A stretch of DNA of 64,000 nucleotides from Nitriliruptoraceae bacterium (GTDB taxonomy: Bacteria; Actinomycetota; Nitriliruptoria; Nitriliruptorales; Nitriliruptoraceae). The notes beneath the pieces are model-generated. The model did not search any database, was not told the origin of the DNA, and worked only from the letters and a program-made list of their open reading frames with translations. Shown piece by piece: positions 1 through 8,920 of the stretch; the first letter of the stretch is position 1, and the number at the start of each line of letters is the position of its first letter. The DNA lies in the NCBI GenBank assembly GCA_018401275.1, contig JAGYKW010000001.1:423501-487500 (forward strand), in the 5' to 3' direction. The translations under genes and the position numbers were made by a program.

Positions 1-461
1 GGCCGACGGGCGGCTGGGTCCCCAACCACCATCCGTTCACGGCACCCGGCGCCCCGTACGTCGACGGGTTCGAGTCGGACCCGGGCAGCGCGACCAGTCG
101 CGCCTACGACATCGTGCTCAACGGGGTCGAGCTGGCCTCCGGATCGATCCGTATCCACGACGCGGAGCTGCAGCGACGTGTGTTCCGTTTCCTGGGCATC
201 TCCGACGAGGACGCCGAGGCGAAGTTCGGGTTCCTGCTGCGCGGCCTCGCGCACGGTGTCCCGCCCCACGGCGGGATCGCGCCCGGCATCGACCGCACCA
301 TCATGCTGATGGCCGGCGAGGACTCGATCCGCGAGGTCATCGCGTTCCCCAAGACCCAGTCCGGTGCCTGCCCGCTCACCGACGCGCCCGCCCCCTACGA
401 CGAGGGCGCGCTGACCGAGCTCGGGCTGCGCCTCATCCCCCAGCCGCCCCGCGCGACGTGA
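1..461 (+). CDS. aspS: Aspartate-tRNA ligase, C-terminal part (cut by window start)
   Basis: C-terminal part of class II aspartyl-tRNA synthetase; the gene starts upstream and its frame begins at base 3. The 152 visible residues include HHPFT, RAYDIVLNG and GSIRIH of the catalytic core, class II motif 3 as GIAPGIDR, and FPKTQSGACPLTDAP, which marks the bacterial AspRS rather than AsnRS or LysRS. The enzyme charges tRNA-Asp in the cytosol. Whether it also charges tRNA-Asn cannot be judged because the anticodon-binding domain lies outside the window. The stop codon overlaps the rarA start (GTGA), as in other actinobacteria where aspS precedes rarA. Confidence 0.95.
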   Translation, partial: PTGGWVPNHHPFTAPGAPYVDGFESDPGSATSRAYDIVLNGVELASGSIRIHDAELQRRVFRFLGISDEDAEAKFGFLLRGLAHGVPPHGGIAPGIDRTIMLMAGEDSIREVIAFPKTQSGACPLTDAPAPYDEGALTELGLRLIPQPPRAT

Positions 462-1951
462 GCGACGCGCCTCGGCTCGGCCTCGCCGACATCACCGACG
501 GGCTCGACGTGAGCGACGCGTCCGACGGTGCCCGTCAGGACGTCGTGCTGGTCGACACGGCCGGCATGCCGCTCGCGGCGCGCCTGCGACCGCGCGACCT
601 CGGCGAGTTCGTCGGTCAGCAGCAGGCGGTCGGGGACGGGCGTCCGCTGCGGCGCATGCTCGACCGCGGAGCGCTGTCCTCGCTCGTGCTGTGGGGCCCG
701 CCGGGGGTGGGCAAGACCTCGCTGGCTCGTGTCATCGCTGGCTGCGTGGACGCCACGTGGGTCGAGCTGTCCGCGGTCACCGCCGGGGTCAAGGACGTGC
801 GTCGCGCGCTCGAGGAGGGCCGTAGCCGCCTCGAGCTGCGCGGTCGTCGGACCCTGCTGTTCATCGACGAGATCCACCGCTTCAACAAGGCCCAGCAGGA
901 CGCGCTGCTCCCCGGCGTCGAGGCCGGCTGGGTCACGCTCGTCGGTGCGACGACCGAGAACCCGTTCTTCGAGCTCAACGCGCCGCTGCTGTCGCGCTGC
1001 CAGCTCGTGCGCCTCGAGCCGCTCGAGGACGCCGACGTGCGCACGCTGCTGGAGCGCGCCGTCGCCGACACCGAGCGCGGCCTGGCGGGACGCGTCAGCC
1101 TCACCGAGGACGCGCTCAGCCATCTCGCCGCGGTCGCCGAGGGTGATGCGCGCGCAGCACTGTCGGCGCTCGAGGTCGCGGCGTCCGCCGCCGGCGTGCA
1201 CGGTCCGGCCGGGACGCTGTTCGACCCGGACACCAGCGACGGGACCGCGTCCGGACCGATCGCGCTCGACGTCGAGGCGGTCGCGGGCGCGCTGCGCCGC
1301 TTCCGCTACGACCGCGCGTCCGACGCCCACTACGACCAGGTGTCCGCGTTCATCAAGTCGATCCGCGGCTCCGATCCCGATGCGGCCGTCTACTGGCTGA
1401 CGCGCATGCTCGCAGCAGGGGAGGACCCGCGCTTCCTCGCGCGCCGCATGGTCATCCTCGCCTCCGAGGACGTCGGACTCGCCGACCGCAGCGCGCTGCC
1501 GCTGGCCGTCGCCGCCTTCGAGGCGCTCGACCGCGTCGGCCTGCCCGAGGCCCGCTACGCGCTCACCCACGTCGCGATCGCGCTGGCGGTCGCGCCGAAG
1601 TCCAACCGGGTGACCACCGCGATGGCCGCGGCGGACGCGCTGATCGCGCAGACGGGTGACGTCCCGGTGCCGATCCACCTGCGCGACACGCACAACCGTT
1701 CGATGCGCCGCTGGCTCGCGGAACGTGGCCCCGACGGCCGTCCAGCACGCACCTACGAGTATCCTCACGACCATCCGAACGGGGTCGCCGCCGGCCAGCC
1801 GCACCTCCCGGACGGTCTCGAGGGGCGGGTGCTCTACGAGCCGTCCGACCACGGCCACGAGGCGCCCCTGGTCGACTGGGTGGCCCAGCTGCGCGCCCTG
1901 CGACAGCCCACGACACCCGACAGCCCCGCACGCCCCGCCCACGACCGCTGA
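458..1951 (+). CDS. rarA: Replication-associated recombination protein A (AAA+ ATPase)
   Basis: RarA/MgsA AAA+ ATPase of 497 residues, related to clamp loaders and RuvB, acting at stalled replication forks. Walker A is GPPGVGKT (residues 80-87), Walker B FIDEIH (135-140) and sensor 1 GATTENP (163-169). The phrase IHRFNKAQQD after Walker B is typical of the family. The C-terminal half carries the tetramerisation region with AVYWLTRML and ASEDVGLAD. The GTG start at 458 lies in a GTGA overlap with aspS. About 40 N-terminal residues before the conserved PLAARLRP are a variable extension. Confidence 0.96.
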   Translation: MSDAPRLGLADITDGLDVSDASDGARQDVVLVDTAGMPLAARLRPRDLGEFVGQQQAVGDGRPLRRMLDRGALSSLVLWGPPGVGKTSLARVIAGCVDATWVELSAVTAGVKDVRRALEEGRSRLELRGRRTLLFIDEIHRFNKAQQDALLPGVEAGWVTLVGATTENPFFELNAPLLSRCQLVRLEPLEDADVRTLLERAVADTERGLAGRVSLTEDALSHLAAVAEGDARAALSALEVAASAAGVHGPAGTLFDPDTSDGTASGPIALDVEAVAGALRRFRYDRASDAHYDQVSAFIKSIRGSDPDAAVYWLTRMLAAGEDPRFLARRMVILASEDVGLADRSALPLAVAAFEALDRVGLPEARYALTHVAIALAVAPKSNRVTTAMAAADALIAQTGDVPVPIHLRDTHNRSMRRWLAERGPDGRPARTYEYPHDHPNGVAAGQPHLPDGLEGRVLYEPSDHGHEAPLVDWVAQLRALRQPTTPDSPARPAHDR

Positions 1952-1984
1952 CCGCTACCGCCACCGCTGACCGACGAGGCCTCC

Positions 1985-2227
1985 GTGCGACGCATCCTCT
2001 CCTTCGCCCTCGGGCTCGGCATCGGGCTCGTGATCGGTGGCAACGTGGTGCGTCGCCTCGACGCCGTCCAGCAGCGCTTCGCCCCCGACCGCATCGGGGT
2101 CGCGGCGAGCGCGTTCGTCGACCGCACGCGTGATCGGGTCGCGGACACCCTCGGTGCCCGCGCACGCGGACCGCGTGACGGCCAGCGTGACGCTCAGCGT
2201 GATGGCGGGACCCCGTGGACTCGCTGA
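1985..2227 (+). CDS. Small membrane-anchored protein, DUF6167-like
   Basis: Predicted 80-residue protein from a GTG start. Residues 4-20 form a glycine-rich hydrophobic segment (ILSFALGLGIGLVIGG), followed by a basic amphipathic stretch and a charged tail rich in Arg, Asp and Gly. Small proteins of this layout (DUF6167 in Streptomyces) sit just upstream of alaS in many actinobacteria, and that position is the main support for the call. The reading frame runs 13 bases into alaS, so the two are probably translationally coupled. Function unknown. I see no catalytic motif. Confidence 0.6.
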   Translation: MRRILSFALGLGIGLVIGGNVVRRLDAVQQRFAPDRIGVAASAFVDRTRDRVADTLGARARGPRDGQRDAQRDGGTPWTR

Positions 2228-4878
2228 GCATCCGCGAGACGTTCCTCGCCTTCTACGAGGAGCGCGGCCACCGCCGCTTCCCCTCGGCGTCGCTCATCCC
2301 CGCCGACCCGTCGGTGCTGCTGACCATCGCCGGCATGCTGCCGTTCAAGCCGTGGTTCATGGGCGACGAGCCGGCGCCGGTGAAGCGCGCGGTCAGCTTC
2401 CAGAAGTGCGTGCGCACCAACGACATCGAGAACGTCGGGCTCACCACCCGTCACCTGTCCTTCTTCGAGATGCTCGGCAACTTCTCGTTCGGCGACTACT
2501 TCAAGCGTGACGCGATGCGCTGGGCGTGGGAGCTCTCGACCGAGCACTTCGGCCTCGATCCCGAACGCATCTGGGTGACGATCTACGAGGACGACGACGA
2601 GGCCGAGCAGCTCTGGCTCAGCGAGACCGACCTGCCCGCCTCACGGCTGCAGCGCCTGGGTGCGGACGACAACTACTGGTGGACGCACGCCGCAGGGCCG
2701 GGCGGGCCGAACTCGGAGCTGTACTACGACCGCGGTGACGCGTACGGCGAGGCCGGCGGCCCGGCCGTCAACGACGAGCGCTACCTCGAGTTCTACAACC
2801 TCGTGTTCATGCAGCACGCGCTCGATGCGCAGGGCACGATCCTCGGCGACCTGCCCGCGCAGAACGTCGACACGGGCCTCGGGCTCGAGCGCCTCGCCGT
2901 GCTGCTGCAGGGCGTCGACAACGTGTTCGAGACCGACCTGTTCCAGCCGCTGCTCGCCCGCGCCGGCGAGCTCACCGGCCACACCTACGGCCGTGATGCG
3001 AAGGCCGACGTGTCGCTGCGCGTCATCGCCGAGCACGCCCGCACCGCCGCGTTCCTCGTGAGCGACGGTGTGCTGCCGTCGAAGGAGGGCCGCGGCTACG
3101 TGCTGCGTCGCCTGATGCGCCGCGCGATCCGCCATGCCGGGCTGCTCGGTGCGGACGTCGGCGGGTCGGCTCGCCTCGCCGTCCCGATGGTCGAGACCGT
3201 CATCGACACGATGGCCGCGTCGTACCCCGACCTCGCCGCGCAGCGCACGCTGGTGACGCGCGTGCTCGAGGCGGAGGAGCGCGACTTCGGGGCGCGCCTG
3301 CGCGACGGGCTCGACCGGGTCGACACGGCCGTCGCCGAGCTGGCTTCGGGCGAGCGCTTCCGCGGTGACGTCGCCTTCGAGCTGCACGACACGTTCGGCT
3401 TCCCCATCGACCTCACGGCCGAGATCGTCGCGGACGCCGGGCTCGGACTCGACCGCGACGCGTTCGACACGCTCATGCAGGCGCAGCGCGAGCGTGCGCG
3501 CGCCGGAGCGCGCAAGGGCGGCGGTGGCGTGCCCGACGACGTCTACCGCCAGGGTGCGGCCGCCAGTGCTGCGGCCGGCGCGGGCAGCATCGAGTTCGTC
3601 GGCTACGACACGCTCGAGGTCGAGGCGACGCTGCGCGCACTCGTGACCGCCGGTGGGGTCGTCGCGTCCGCGAGCGAGGGCGACGAGGTCGAGGTCATCC
3701 TCTCCCGCAGCCCCTTCTACGCCGAGGGCGGCGGTCAGGTCGGGGACAGCGGGGTCATCGAGACGCCGACGGGACGCCTCGAGGTGCTCGACACGCAGGA
3801 CGTGATCGGCGGTGGCCTGCGCGTGCACCGTGCCCGGGTCGTCTCCGGTGAGGTCGTTGCGGGTGTCGATGTGTCCGCACGCGTCGACGTCGAGCGGCGC
3901 GCCGCCACCGGACGCAGCCACTCCGCGACGCACGTGCTGCACGCGACCATCAAGGAGCTCGTCGGCGACCATGCGCAGCAGGCCGGCTCGCTCGTGCAGC
4001 CCGGACGACTGCGCTTCGACTTCCCACACTTCTCGGCGCTCGACGCCGACACGGTGCGCGCCGTCGAGCAGCTCGTCAACGCCCGCGTGCTCGCCGACCC
4101 CGACGTGCGCGTCGACGTCATGGCGCTCGACGACGCGAAGCGTGCGGGTGCGGTCGCGAACTTCGGCGACAAGTACGGGCAGACCGTGCGCGTCGTGTCG
4201 ATCGGCGAGTTCTCCAAGGAGCTGTGCGGCGGCACGCACGTCGCGAGCGGCGCGGGCATCGGCACGGTCACGATCGTGCGCGAGGAGTCCGTCGGGTCCA
4301 ACACGCGGCGCATCGAGGCGCTGACGGGAACCGACGCGGTCGCGTTCCTGACCCGCGAACGGCTCATCGCCGAGGAGATCGCCCGGCTGGTCGACGTCCC
4401 GACCGGTGAAGCGGTCGCACGCGTCGAGGACCTGGTCGCCCGGCTGCGCACGGCGGAGAAGGAGCTCGCCCGCCTGCGCGGTGCGGACCTCGCTGGCCGT
4501 GCTCGCCAGCTCGCGGACGCGGCGCCTCGCGTGGACGGGATCGCCGTCGTCGTCGAGCGGGCCGACGGGCTCGCGCCTGACGACCTGCGTCGCCTGGCAG
4601 CCGAGGTCCGCGGGGCGCTCGGCACCGGTGCGGTCGTCATCGTCGGAGCCGCGAACGACGGCAAGGCGCAGCTCATCGGCACGGTCAGCGACGACCTGGT
4701 CGCACGCGGCGTGTCCGCACGCACGGTGCTCGCCGACGCGGCGAAGGTCGTTGGCGGCGGCGCGGGCGGCGGGGACGACCTCGCCCAGGCCGGTGGCCGC
4801 GACGCCGAACGGATCGACGAGGCGCTGCGCATCGCGGCGGATGCTGCGAGGGCCGCCACAGGCACGGACGGCGCCTGA
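2215..4878 (+). CDS. alaS: Alanine-tRNA ligase
   Basis: Full-length alanyl-tRNA synthetase, 887 residues. The N-terminal class II catalytic core starts at the conserved RETFLAFYEERGHRRFPSAS and includes the segment NDIENVGLTTRHLSFFEMLG. The editing domain has its zinc ligands as HSATH (H569, H573) and CGGTH (C671, H675). A DHHA1/C-Ala domain near residues 790-880 ends the protein. It charges tRNA-Ala and clears mischarged Ser and Gly. The GTG start at 2215 lies inside the preceding small gene. The stop overlaps the ruvX ATG by one base (TGATG). Confidence 0.98.
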   Translation: MDSLSIRETFLAFYEERGHRRFPSASLIPADPSVLLTIAGMLPFKPWFMGDEPAPVKRAVSFQKCVRTNDIENVGLTTRHLSFFEMLGNFSFGDYFKRDAMRWAWELSTEHFGLDPERIWVTIYEDDDEAEQLWLSETDLPASRLQRLGADDNYWWTHAAGPGGPNSELYYDRGDAYGEAGGPAVNDERYLEFYNLVFMQHALDAQGTILGDLPAQNVDTGLGLERLAVLLQGVDNVFETDLFQPLLARAGELTGHTYGRDAKADVSLRVIAEHARTAAFLVSDGVLPSKEGRGYVLRRLMRRAIRHAGLLGADVGGSARLAVPMVETVIDTMAASYPDLAAQRTLVTRVLEAEERDFGARLRDGLDRVDTAVAELASGERFRGDVAFELHDTFGFPIDLTAEIVADAGLGLDRDAFDTLMQAQRERARAGARKGGGGVPDDVYRQGAAASAAAGAGSIEFVGYDTLEVEATLRALVTAGGVVASASEGDEVEVILSRSPFYAEGGGQVGDSGVIETPTGRLEVLDTQDVIGGGLRVHRARVVSGEVVAGVDVSARVDVERRAATGRSHSATHVLHATIKELVGDHAQQAGSLVQPGRLRFDFPHFSALDADTVRAVEQLVNARVLADPDVRVDVMALDDAKRAGAVANFGDKYGQTVRVVSIGEFSKELCGGTHVASGAGIGTVTIVREESVGSNTRRIEALTGTDAVAFLTRERLIAEEIARLVDVPTGEAVARVEDLVARLRTAEKELARLRGADLAGRARQLADAAPRVDGIAVVVERADGLAPDDLRRLAAEVRGALGTGAVVIVGAANDGKAQLIGTVSDDLVARGVSARTVLADAAKVVGGGAGGGDDLAQAGGRDAERIDEALRIAADAARAATGTDGA

Positions 4879-5366
4879 TGCGCCGTCCCGGTGACGAGCT
4901 GCCGACCGCCGGCCGGCTGGTCGCGTTCGACCTCGGTCGCGTGCGCGTCGGCGTGGCGCTCAGCGACCCGTCCCAGGTCGTGGCGTCACCGGCCGACACC
5001 CTCGACGTCGCCGACCTCGACCGCGGCGACGCGATGGACGTCGCTGGGCTCGCGACCCGCCTCGCGGAGGTCGCGACCACCCACGAGGCCGGAGGGATCG
5101 TCGTCGGAGCCCCGCTCGGCCTCGACGGGCACGAGGGCGAGGCCGCGCGGGAGGCACGGGCGGTCGCTGACGCGCTGCGCGAGCGCACCGGGCTGCCGGT
5201 GCGCCTCGTGGACGAACGCTTCACGTCCACGCAGGCGGAGCGCACGCTCATCGAGGCGGACGTGTCGCGGGCCGGGCGCCGCAGGGTCGTCGACCGTGTC
5301 GCGGCCAGCGTGCTGCTCCAGGGTGTGCTCGCCGCGCACGACGTCCGTCGCCGTGGGACCGCCTGA
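4878..5366 (+). CDS. ruvX: Putative Holliday junction resolvase / pre-16S rRNA nuclease (YqgF)
   Basis: YqgF/RuvX family RNase H-fold nuclease, 162 residues. The first catalytic Asp lies in AFDLGRVRVGVALSD, the central strand is VVGAPLGLDG, and the last acidic motif is in LVDERFTSTQAE. Family members have been linked to Holliday junction resolution and to 16S rRNA 5'-end maturation. The sequence does not decide between the two. It sits between alaS and mltG as in most actinobacteria, with TGATG junctions on both sides. Confidence 0.93.
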   Translation: MRRPGDELPTAGRLVAFDLGRVRVGVALSDPSQVVASPADTLDVADLDRGDAMDVAGLATRLAEVATTHEAGGIVVGAPLGLDGHEGEAAREARAVADALRERTGLPVRLVDERFTSTQAERTLIEADVSRAGRRRVVDRVAASVLLQGVLAAHDVRRRGTA

Positions 5367-6574
5367 TGCGACCCACAGGTGAGGACGGGAGCAGGAGCGA
5401 GGACATGGACCAGGTCCTGCACGAGGTCGAGCACGACATCGGGGACGAGGCGTCGGGCGCGGGTGGCGGGCGCCGCCGTGCGCTCGCCGTGCTCGGCGTC
5501 CTGGTCGCGTCCGCGCTGCTGATCGCCCTGTGGCCCTCCGGCTCGGACCCGGACGGCGCCGGAGCGGACGCTGCCGACAGCGCGTCAGCGGGCGTGCCGG
5601 TGGTCTACGAGGTCCGCGCCGGTCAGACCGTGCGCAGCGTCGGCGACGAGCTCGCCGAGCTCGACGTGGTCGGATCGACGCTGCGTTTCCGCAGGGTCGC
5701 GGAGGAGGCGGGACTGGCCGGCGTGCTGCGCCCGGGCCGCTTCGAGCTCACGACCGGCCTGAGCGCCGAGGACGTGGTCGCGCTGCTCGCCGCAGGGCCG
5801 GTCGAGGGCGTGCGACGCCCCACGGTGCGGGTCCAGGTCATCGAGGGGCTGCTCATCAGCGACACGCTGGCATCCATCGCCGAGCAGCTCGCGCACGTCA
5901 CGCTCGATGAGCTCGAGGACGTGATCACCGCGACCCGTGAGGGCGGCGAGGGCGCGCTGACGCTGCCCGACTGGTGGCCCGACGTCACCGCCGCACCCGA
6001 CGACGTCGACCTGCTCGAGGGTGTGCTGTGGCCCCAGACCTACGACGTGTTCGCCGACGCCACGCCGCGTGATGTGCTGCAGCGTCTGGTCGACGAGACC
6101 ACGCGGGAGATGGCGCGGGTCGCCGAGGGTGACGTCGAGGTGCTCGGCGCGCTGCGCACCCGCCACGAGCTGATGACCATCGCCAGCCTCGTCGAGCGCG
6201 AGACGAACGTCGACAGCGAGCGTCCGCTCGTCTCCGGCGTGATCCACGGGCGCCTCGCGGACCGCATGCGCCTCGAGATCGACGCGACCCTGTCGTACGC
6301 GAAGGGTGACCTGACCGCGATCCCGCTCGACGTCGACCGTCAGTCCGCGAACCCGTACAACACGTACCGGATCGCGGCACTGCCGCCCGGTCCGATCTCG
6401 GGCGTGGGGCGCGCGTCGCTCGAGGCAGCGGTGCAGCCCGAGGAGACGCGTTTCCGCTTCTACGTGCTGGCCCCGCCGTGCGACGGCAGCCACGTGTTCG
6501 CGATCACCTTCGCCGAGCACGCGCGCAACGTCGCGGCCTTCCGTGCCGCGCGTGCCGCGGGCGCATGCGGATGA
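5366..6574 (+). CDS. mltG: Endolytic murein transglycosylase
   Basis: MltG (YceG family), 402 residues, an inner-membrane enzyme that cuts nascent glycan strands and is thought to end their elongation. A cytoplasmic tail of about 38 residues precedes one transmembrane helix (about 40-57, ALAVLGVLVASALLIALW). The extracellular part has a LysM-like subdomain (VYEVRAGQTVRSVGDEL) and the catalytic domain with the family Glu in ASLVERET (E277). The closing signature is NPYNTYRIAALPPGPI. The gene begins one base into the ruvX stop codon and ends in an ATGA overlap with aroE. Confidence 0.96.
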   Translation: MRPTGEDGSRSEDMDQVLHEVEHDIGDEASGAGGGRRRALAVLGVLVASALLIALWPSGSDPDGAGADAADSASAGVPVVYEVRAGQTVRSVGDELAELDVVGSTLRFRRVAEEAGLAGVLRPGRFELTTGLSAEDVVALLAAGPVEGVRRPTVRVQVIEGLLISDTLASIAEQLAHVTLDELEDVITATREGGEGALTLPDWWPDVTAAPDDVDLLEGVLWPQTYDVFADATPRDVLQRLVDETTREMARVAEGDVEVLGALRTRHELMTIASLVERETNVDSERPLVSGVIHGRLADRMRLEIDATLSYAKGDLTAIPLDVDRQSANPYNTYRIAALPPGPISGVGRASLEAAVQPEETRFRFYVLAPPCDGSHVFAITFAEHARNVAAFRAARAAGACG

Positions 6575-7470
6575 GCGCTGGCGCGCACGACGTGAGCGTC
6601 ACCGCGGACACGCTGCCGGGCGACCTCGGGAGCGACGACCTGGTGCTGCTCGGCTGGCCCGTGGCCCACTCGCGCAGCCCCGCGATGCACAACGCGGCGG
6701 CCGCACACCTCGGGCTCGCCCTGCGCTACCGGGCGCTCGCGGTCGCCCCGGAACACCTCGACGAGGTCATCGTCGCGCTCGGGCAGCGCGGGGTGCGCGG
6801 TGCGAACGTGACCGTGCCGCACAAGCTGGCCGTCATGCCGCACTGCGATGCGCTGAGCGACGAGGCACGCCTGGTCGGTGCGGTCAACACGCTGACGTGG
6901 GAGCGCGACGCGGACACGCTGCGCCTCGAGGGGCACAACACGGACGCGGTCGGGCTGCAGGCGGCGCTCACCGAGGACGTCGGCGACCTGCACGGCGCCC
7001 GGGTGCTGCTGGTCGGCACCGGGGGAGCGGCGAGGGCTGCCGCGGTCGCCCTCGTGCGCTGCGGCGCGATCGTCACGGTCGCAGGCCGCGATCCGCGCGG
7101 CTGCGCGGCGATCCTCGACGTCGTCACCGCCACCGACCAGGTCGGCGGAGCAGCCGCCGGCATCGTCGACCTGCTCGACGACGTCGCGCTCAGCGCGGCC
7201 GTGGCCGGGAGCAGGATGGTCCTGAACGCCACGTCGCTCGGACTGGCTGGGGAACATCTGCCCACCGCCTGCGAGGCGCTCCAGCGCGACCAGGTGGCGT
7301 ACGACCTCGTCTACGGCCCCGAGACACCCTTCCTCGCTGCTGCCCGTGCCGCAGGGGCCCAGGCCCACGGGGGGCTCGGCATGCTCGTGCACCAGGCTGC
7401 AGCAGCGTTCACCCGTTGGGCCGGCGTCGAGGCGCCCGTCGCGGTCATGCGGGACGCGCTCGCCGGCTGA
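6571..7470 (+). CDS. aroE: Shikimate dehydrogenase
   Basis: NADP-dependent reduction of 3-dehydroshikimate to shikimate, fourth step of the chorismate pathway. The 299-residue protein has the substrate motif HSRSPAMHN near the N terminus, the catalytic Lys in NVTVPHKL (K85), NTDAVG, the nucleotide-binding loop GTGGAARA and NATSLGL. The ATG at 6571 is chosen because it forms an ATGA overlap with mltG. An in-frame ATG six bases upstream is the alternative. The remaining shikimate genes follow only after the pilus cluster. Confidence 0.95.
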   Translation: MSAGAHDVSVTADTLPGDLGSDDLVLLGWPVAHSRSPAMHNAAAAHLGLALRYRALAVAPEHLDEVIVALGQRGVRGANVTVPHKLAVMPHCDALSDEARLVGAVNTLTWERDADTLRLEGHNTDAVGLQAALTEDVGDLHGARVLLVGTGGAARAAAVALVRCGAIVTVAGRDPRGCAAILDVVTATDQVGGAAAGIVDLLDDVALSAAVAGSRMVLNATSLGLAGEHLPTACEALQRDQVAYDLVYGPETPFLAAARAAGAQAHGGLGMLVHQAAAAFTRWAGVEAPVAVMRDALAG

Positions 7471-7570
7471 GGCGTACCACCCGGTCGTCCACAGGTGAGC
7501 GAACGGGGCTTCCTCTCACGCCGGAACTGCCGCATGCTCGCGCGATCTGCGCCGGGTGGTCGACTGCACC

Positions 7571-7585
7571 CCCACCGCGGGTGGG
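7571..7585 (+). other. Hairpin next to the pilC ribosome binding site
   Basis: Perfect inverted repeat CCCACC-GCG-GGTGGG. Its 3' arm overlaps the purine-rich GGGAG (7583-7587) that would serve as the ribosome binding site for the GTG at 7593. If folded in the mRNA it would hide that site. It lies in the 122-base gap after aroE, which shows no convincing -10 element. Confidence 0.45.
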
Positions 7586-7592
7586 AGCACGC

Positions 7593-8789
7593 GTGGCGAT
7601 CGACGATCAGGCGACACGGCGGGTCGGGCGCAGCCGTGCCACGCGTCGCGCTTCATCTCGCATCCGATCCAGGGCGAGCACCGGGCGTGTCCTCGGCGGG
7701 ATCGGCACCCGTCCCGAGGTCGACGAGCTCAGCGGGAGCGATCAGCGGACCCGTGAGCCTGTTCGCACGGGCCGATGGGTGCCGCAGCCCGATCAGCTCG
7801 CACTCGTCGCGTCGCTCATCGAGGCCGGTGTGACGGTCGACGTCGCCTTCGACACGCTCGCGACCATGGGAGGGACGCGCGCGACCCGTGAGGCGGCGTC
7901 GCACGTGCGCGATGCGCTGCGTCGCGGCCGCACACTCGCCGATGCTCTCGACGAGGTCGGTGCTCCTGACCATGTCCGCGCACTGATCCATGGTGGCGAG
8001 CGTGTCGGTCAGGTCGTGCCGGCGCTGCGAGCGGCGTCCGACCTCGTCCGTCGCCTGGCGACGCTCACGGCGGACCTCAAGCGTGCACTCGTCTATCCCA
8101 GTGTCGTGCTCACGCTCGGCATCGGGATCCTGGTCATCGTGGCGCTGGTCGTCGTCCCACCGCTCGAACGGACCTTCGACGACCTCGGCGGCGAACTGCC
8201 TGCCGCGACGCGAGCCGTGCTCGCAGTCAGCCGGCCGCTGCGCAGCCCCGTCCTCCTCACGGCCATCGTGGCCATGGTCGGCCTGAGCCTCATGCTGCGG
8301 CAGGGCCGTTGGCAGCGCAGGCTCCCACCGTGGGCCTCGATCGCAGCGGTACCGCTGATGCGTGGACTGCGCGCTCACGTCGGACTCAGCGTCGCAGCAC
8401 GACAGATCGCCACGATGCTTGCAGGAGGGCTCCCGCTCATCGATGCGCTCAAGGTCGCGCAGGAGAGCCTGCGGGACGGTCCGCTCACGATCCGTCTCCG
8501 GGCGGCGATCAGTGCCGTCGAGTCAGGTGGGTCCGCCCTCGCCGATGATGCGCTCGGCGGTGCGCTCGACCCGGCGGAGCTCGAGATCCTTGCCGTCGGT
8601 GAACGCACCGGCATGCTGACCGAGCAGTGGGAGCGCGTCGCGGTGCGGCGCGCCGAGGACCTGAGCGCGCGCATCGGACGACTCGGGGTCATCGTCGAAC
8701 CGCTGCTCGTCGTCCTCGTCGGTGCGCTCGTCGGCGGCGCGGTCCTCGCGCTCTACCTGCCGACGTTCCGCGTCCTCGACCTGCTCTAA
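7593..8789 (+). CDS. pilC: Type IV pilus / type II secretion inner-membrane platform protein (PilC/GspF family)
   Basis: Polytopic platform protein of pilus or pseudopilus assembly, 398 residues. Two GspF domains are visible. The first begins at LALVASLIEAGVTVDVAFD, the second at ARQIATMLAGGLPLIDALK; both carry the pattern of the family. Hydrophobic segments follow at VYPSVVLTLGIGILVIVALV, at SPVLLTAIVAMVGLSLML and at the C terminus (VEPLLVVLVGALVGGAVLAL). The GTG at 7593 follows GGGAG with suitable spacing; a GTG at 7779 just before domain 1 is possible. The basic N-terminal 60 residues are poorly conserved. No assembly ATPase (PilB/GspE) is encoded next to it. Confidence 0.88.
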   Translation: MAIDDQATRRVGRSRATRRASSRIRSRASTGRVLGGIGTRPEVDELSGSDQRTREPVRTGRWVPQPDQLALVASLIEAGVTVDVAFDTLATMGGTRATREAASHVRDALRRGRTLADALDEVGAPDHVRALIHGGERVGQVVPALRAASDLVRRLATLTADLKRALVYPSVVLTLGIGILVIVALVVVPPLERTFDDLGGELPAATRAVLAVSRPLRSPVLLTAIVAMVGLSLMLRQGRWQRRLPPWASIAAVPLMRGLRAHVGLSVAARQIATMLAGGLPLIDALKVAQESLRDGPLTIRLRAAISAVESGGSALADDALGGALDPAELEILAVGERTGMLTEQWERVAVRRAEDLSARIGRLGVIVEPLLVVLVGALVGGAVLALYLPTFRVLDLL

Positions 8790-8920
8790 GCGGTACGTGG
8801 CCGCAATCGTCGGGTCCGCCTGTTTTCCACAGCGCACAGATCGGCTCTTCCATGGCGCCGTCCCTGATGCGAGATTCCTCCCGACGGATCGACCGTCGCC
8901 CACACCGAGAGGAACTCGCC

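Noticed and set aside
395..1942. Long minus-strand open frame (515 codons) opposite rarA
   Set aside because: High GC leaves few stops in antisense frames. The translation is Arg/Gly/Asp/Val-rich without domains, and rarA on the plus strand is certain. The same applies to 14726-17320 and 25071-27575 on the minus strand.
6543..7592. Upstream extension of the pilC frame through aroE
   Set aside because: The frame is open but overlaps aroE completely and reads as Arg-rich shadow sequence. The GTG at 7593 has a binding site.
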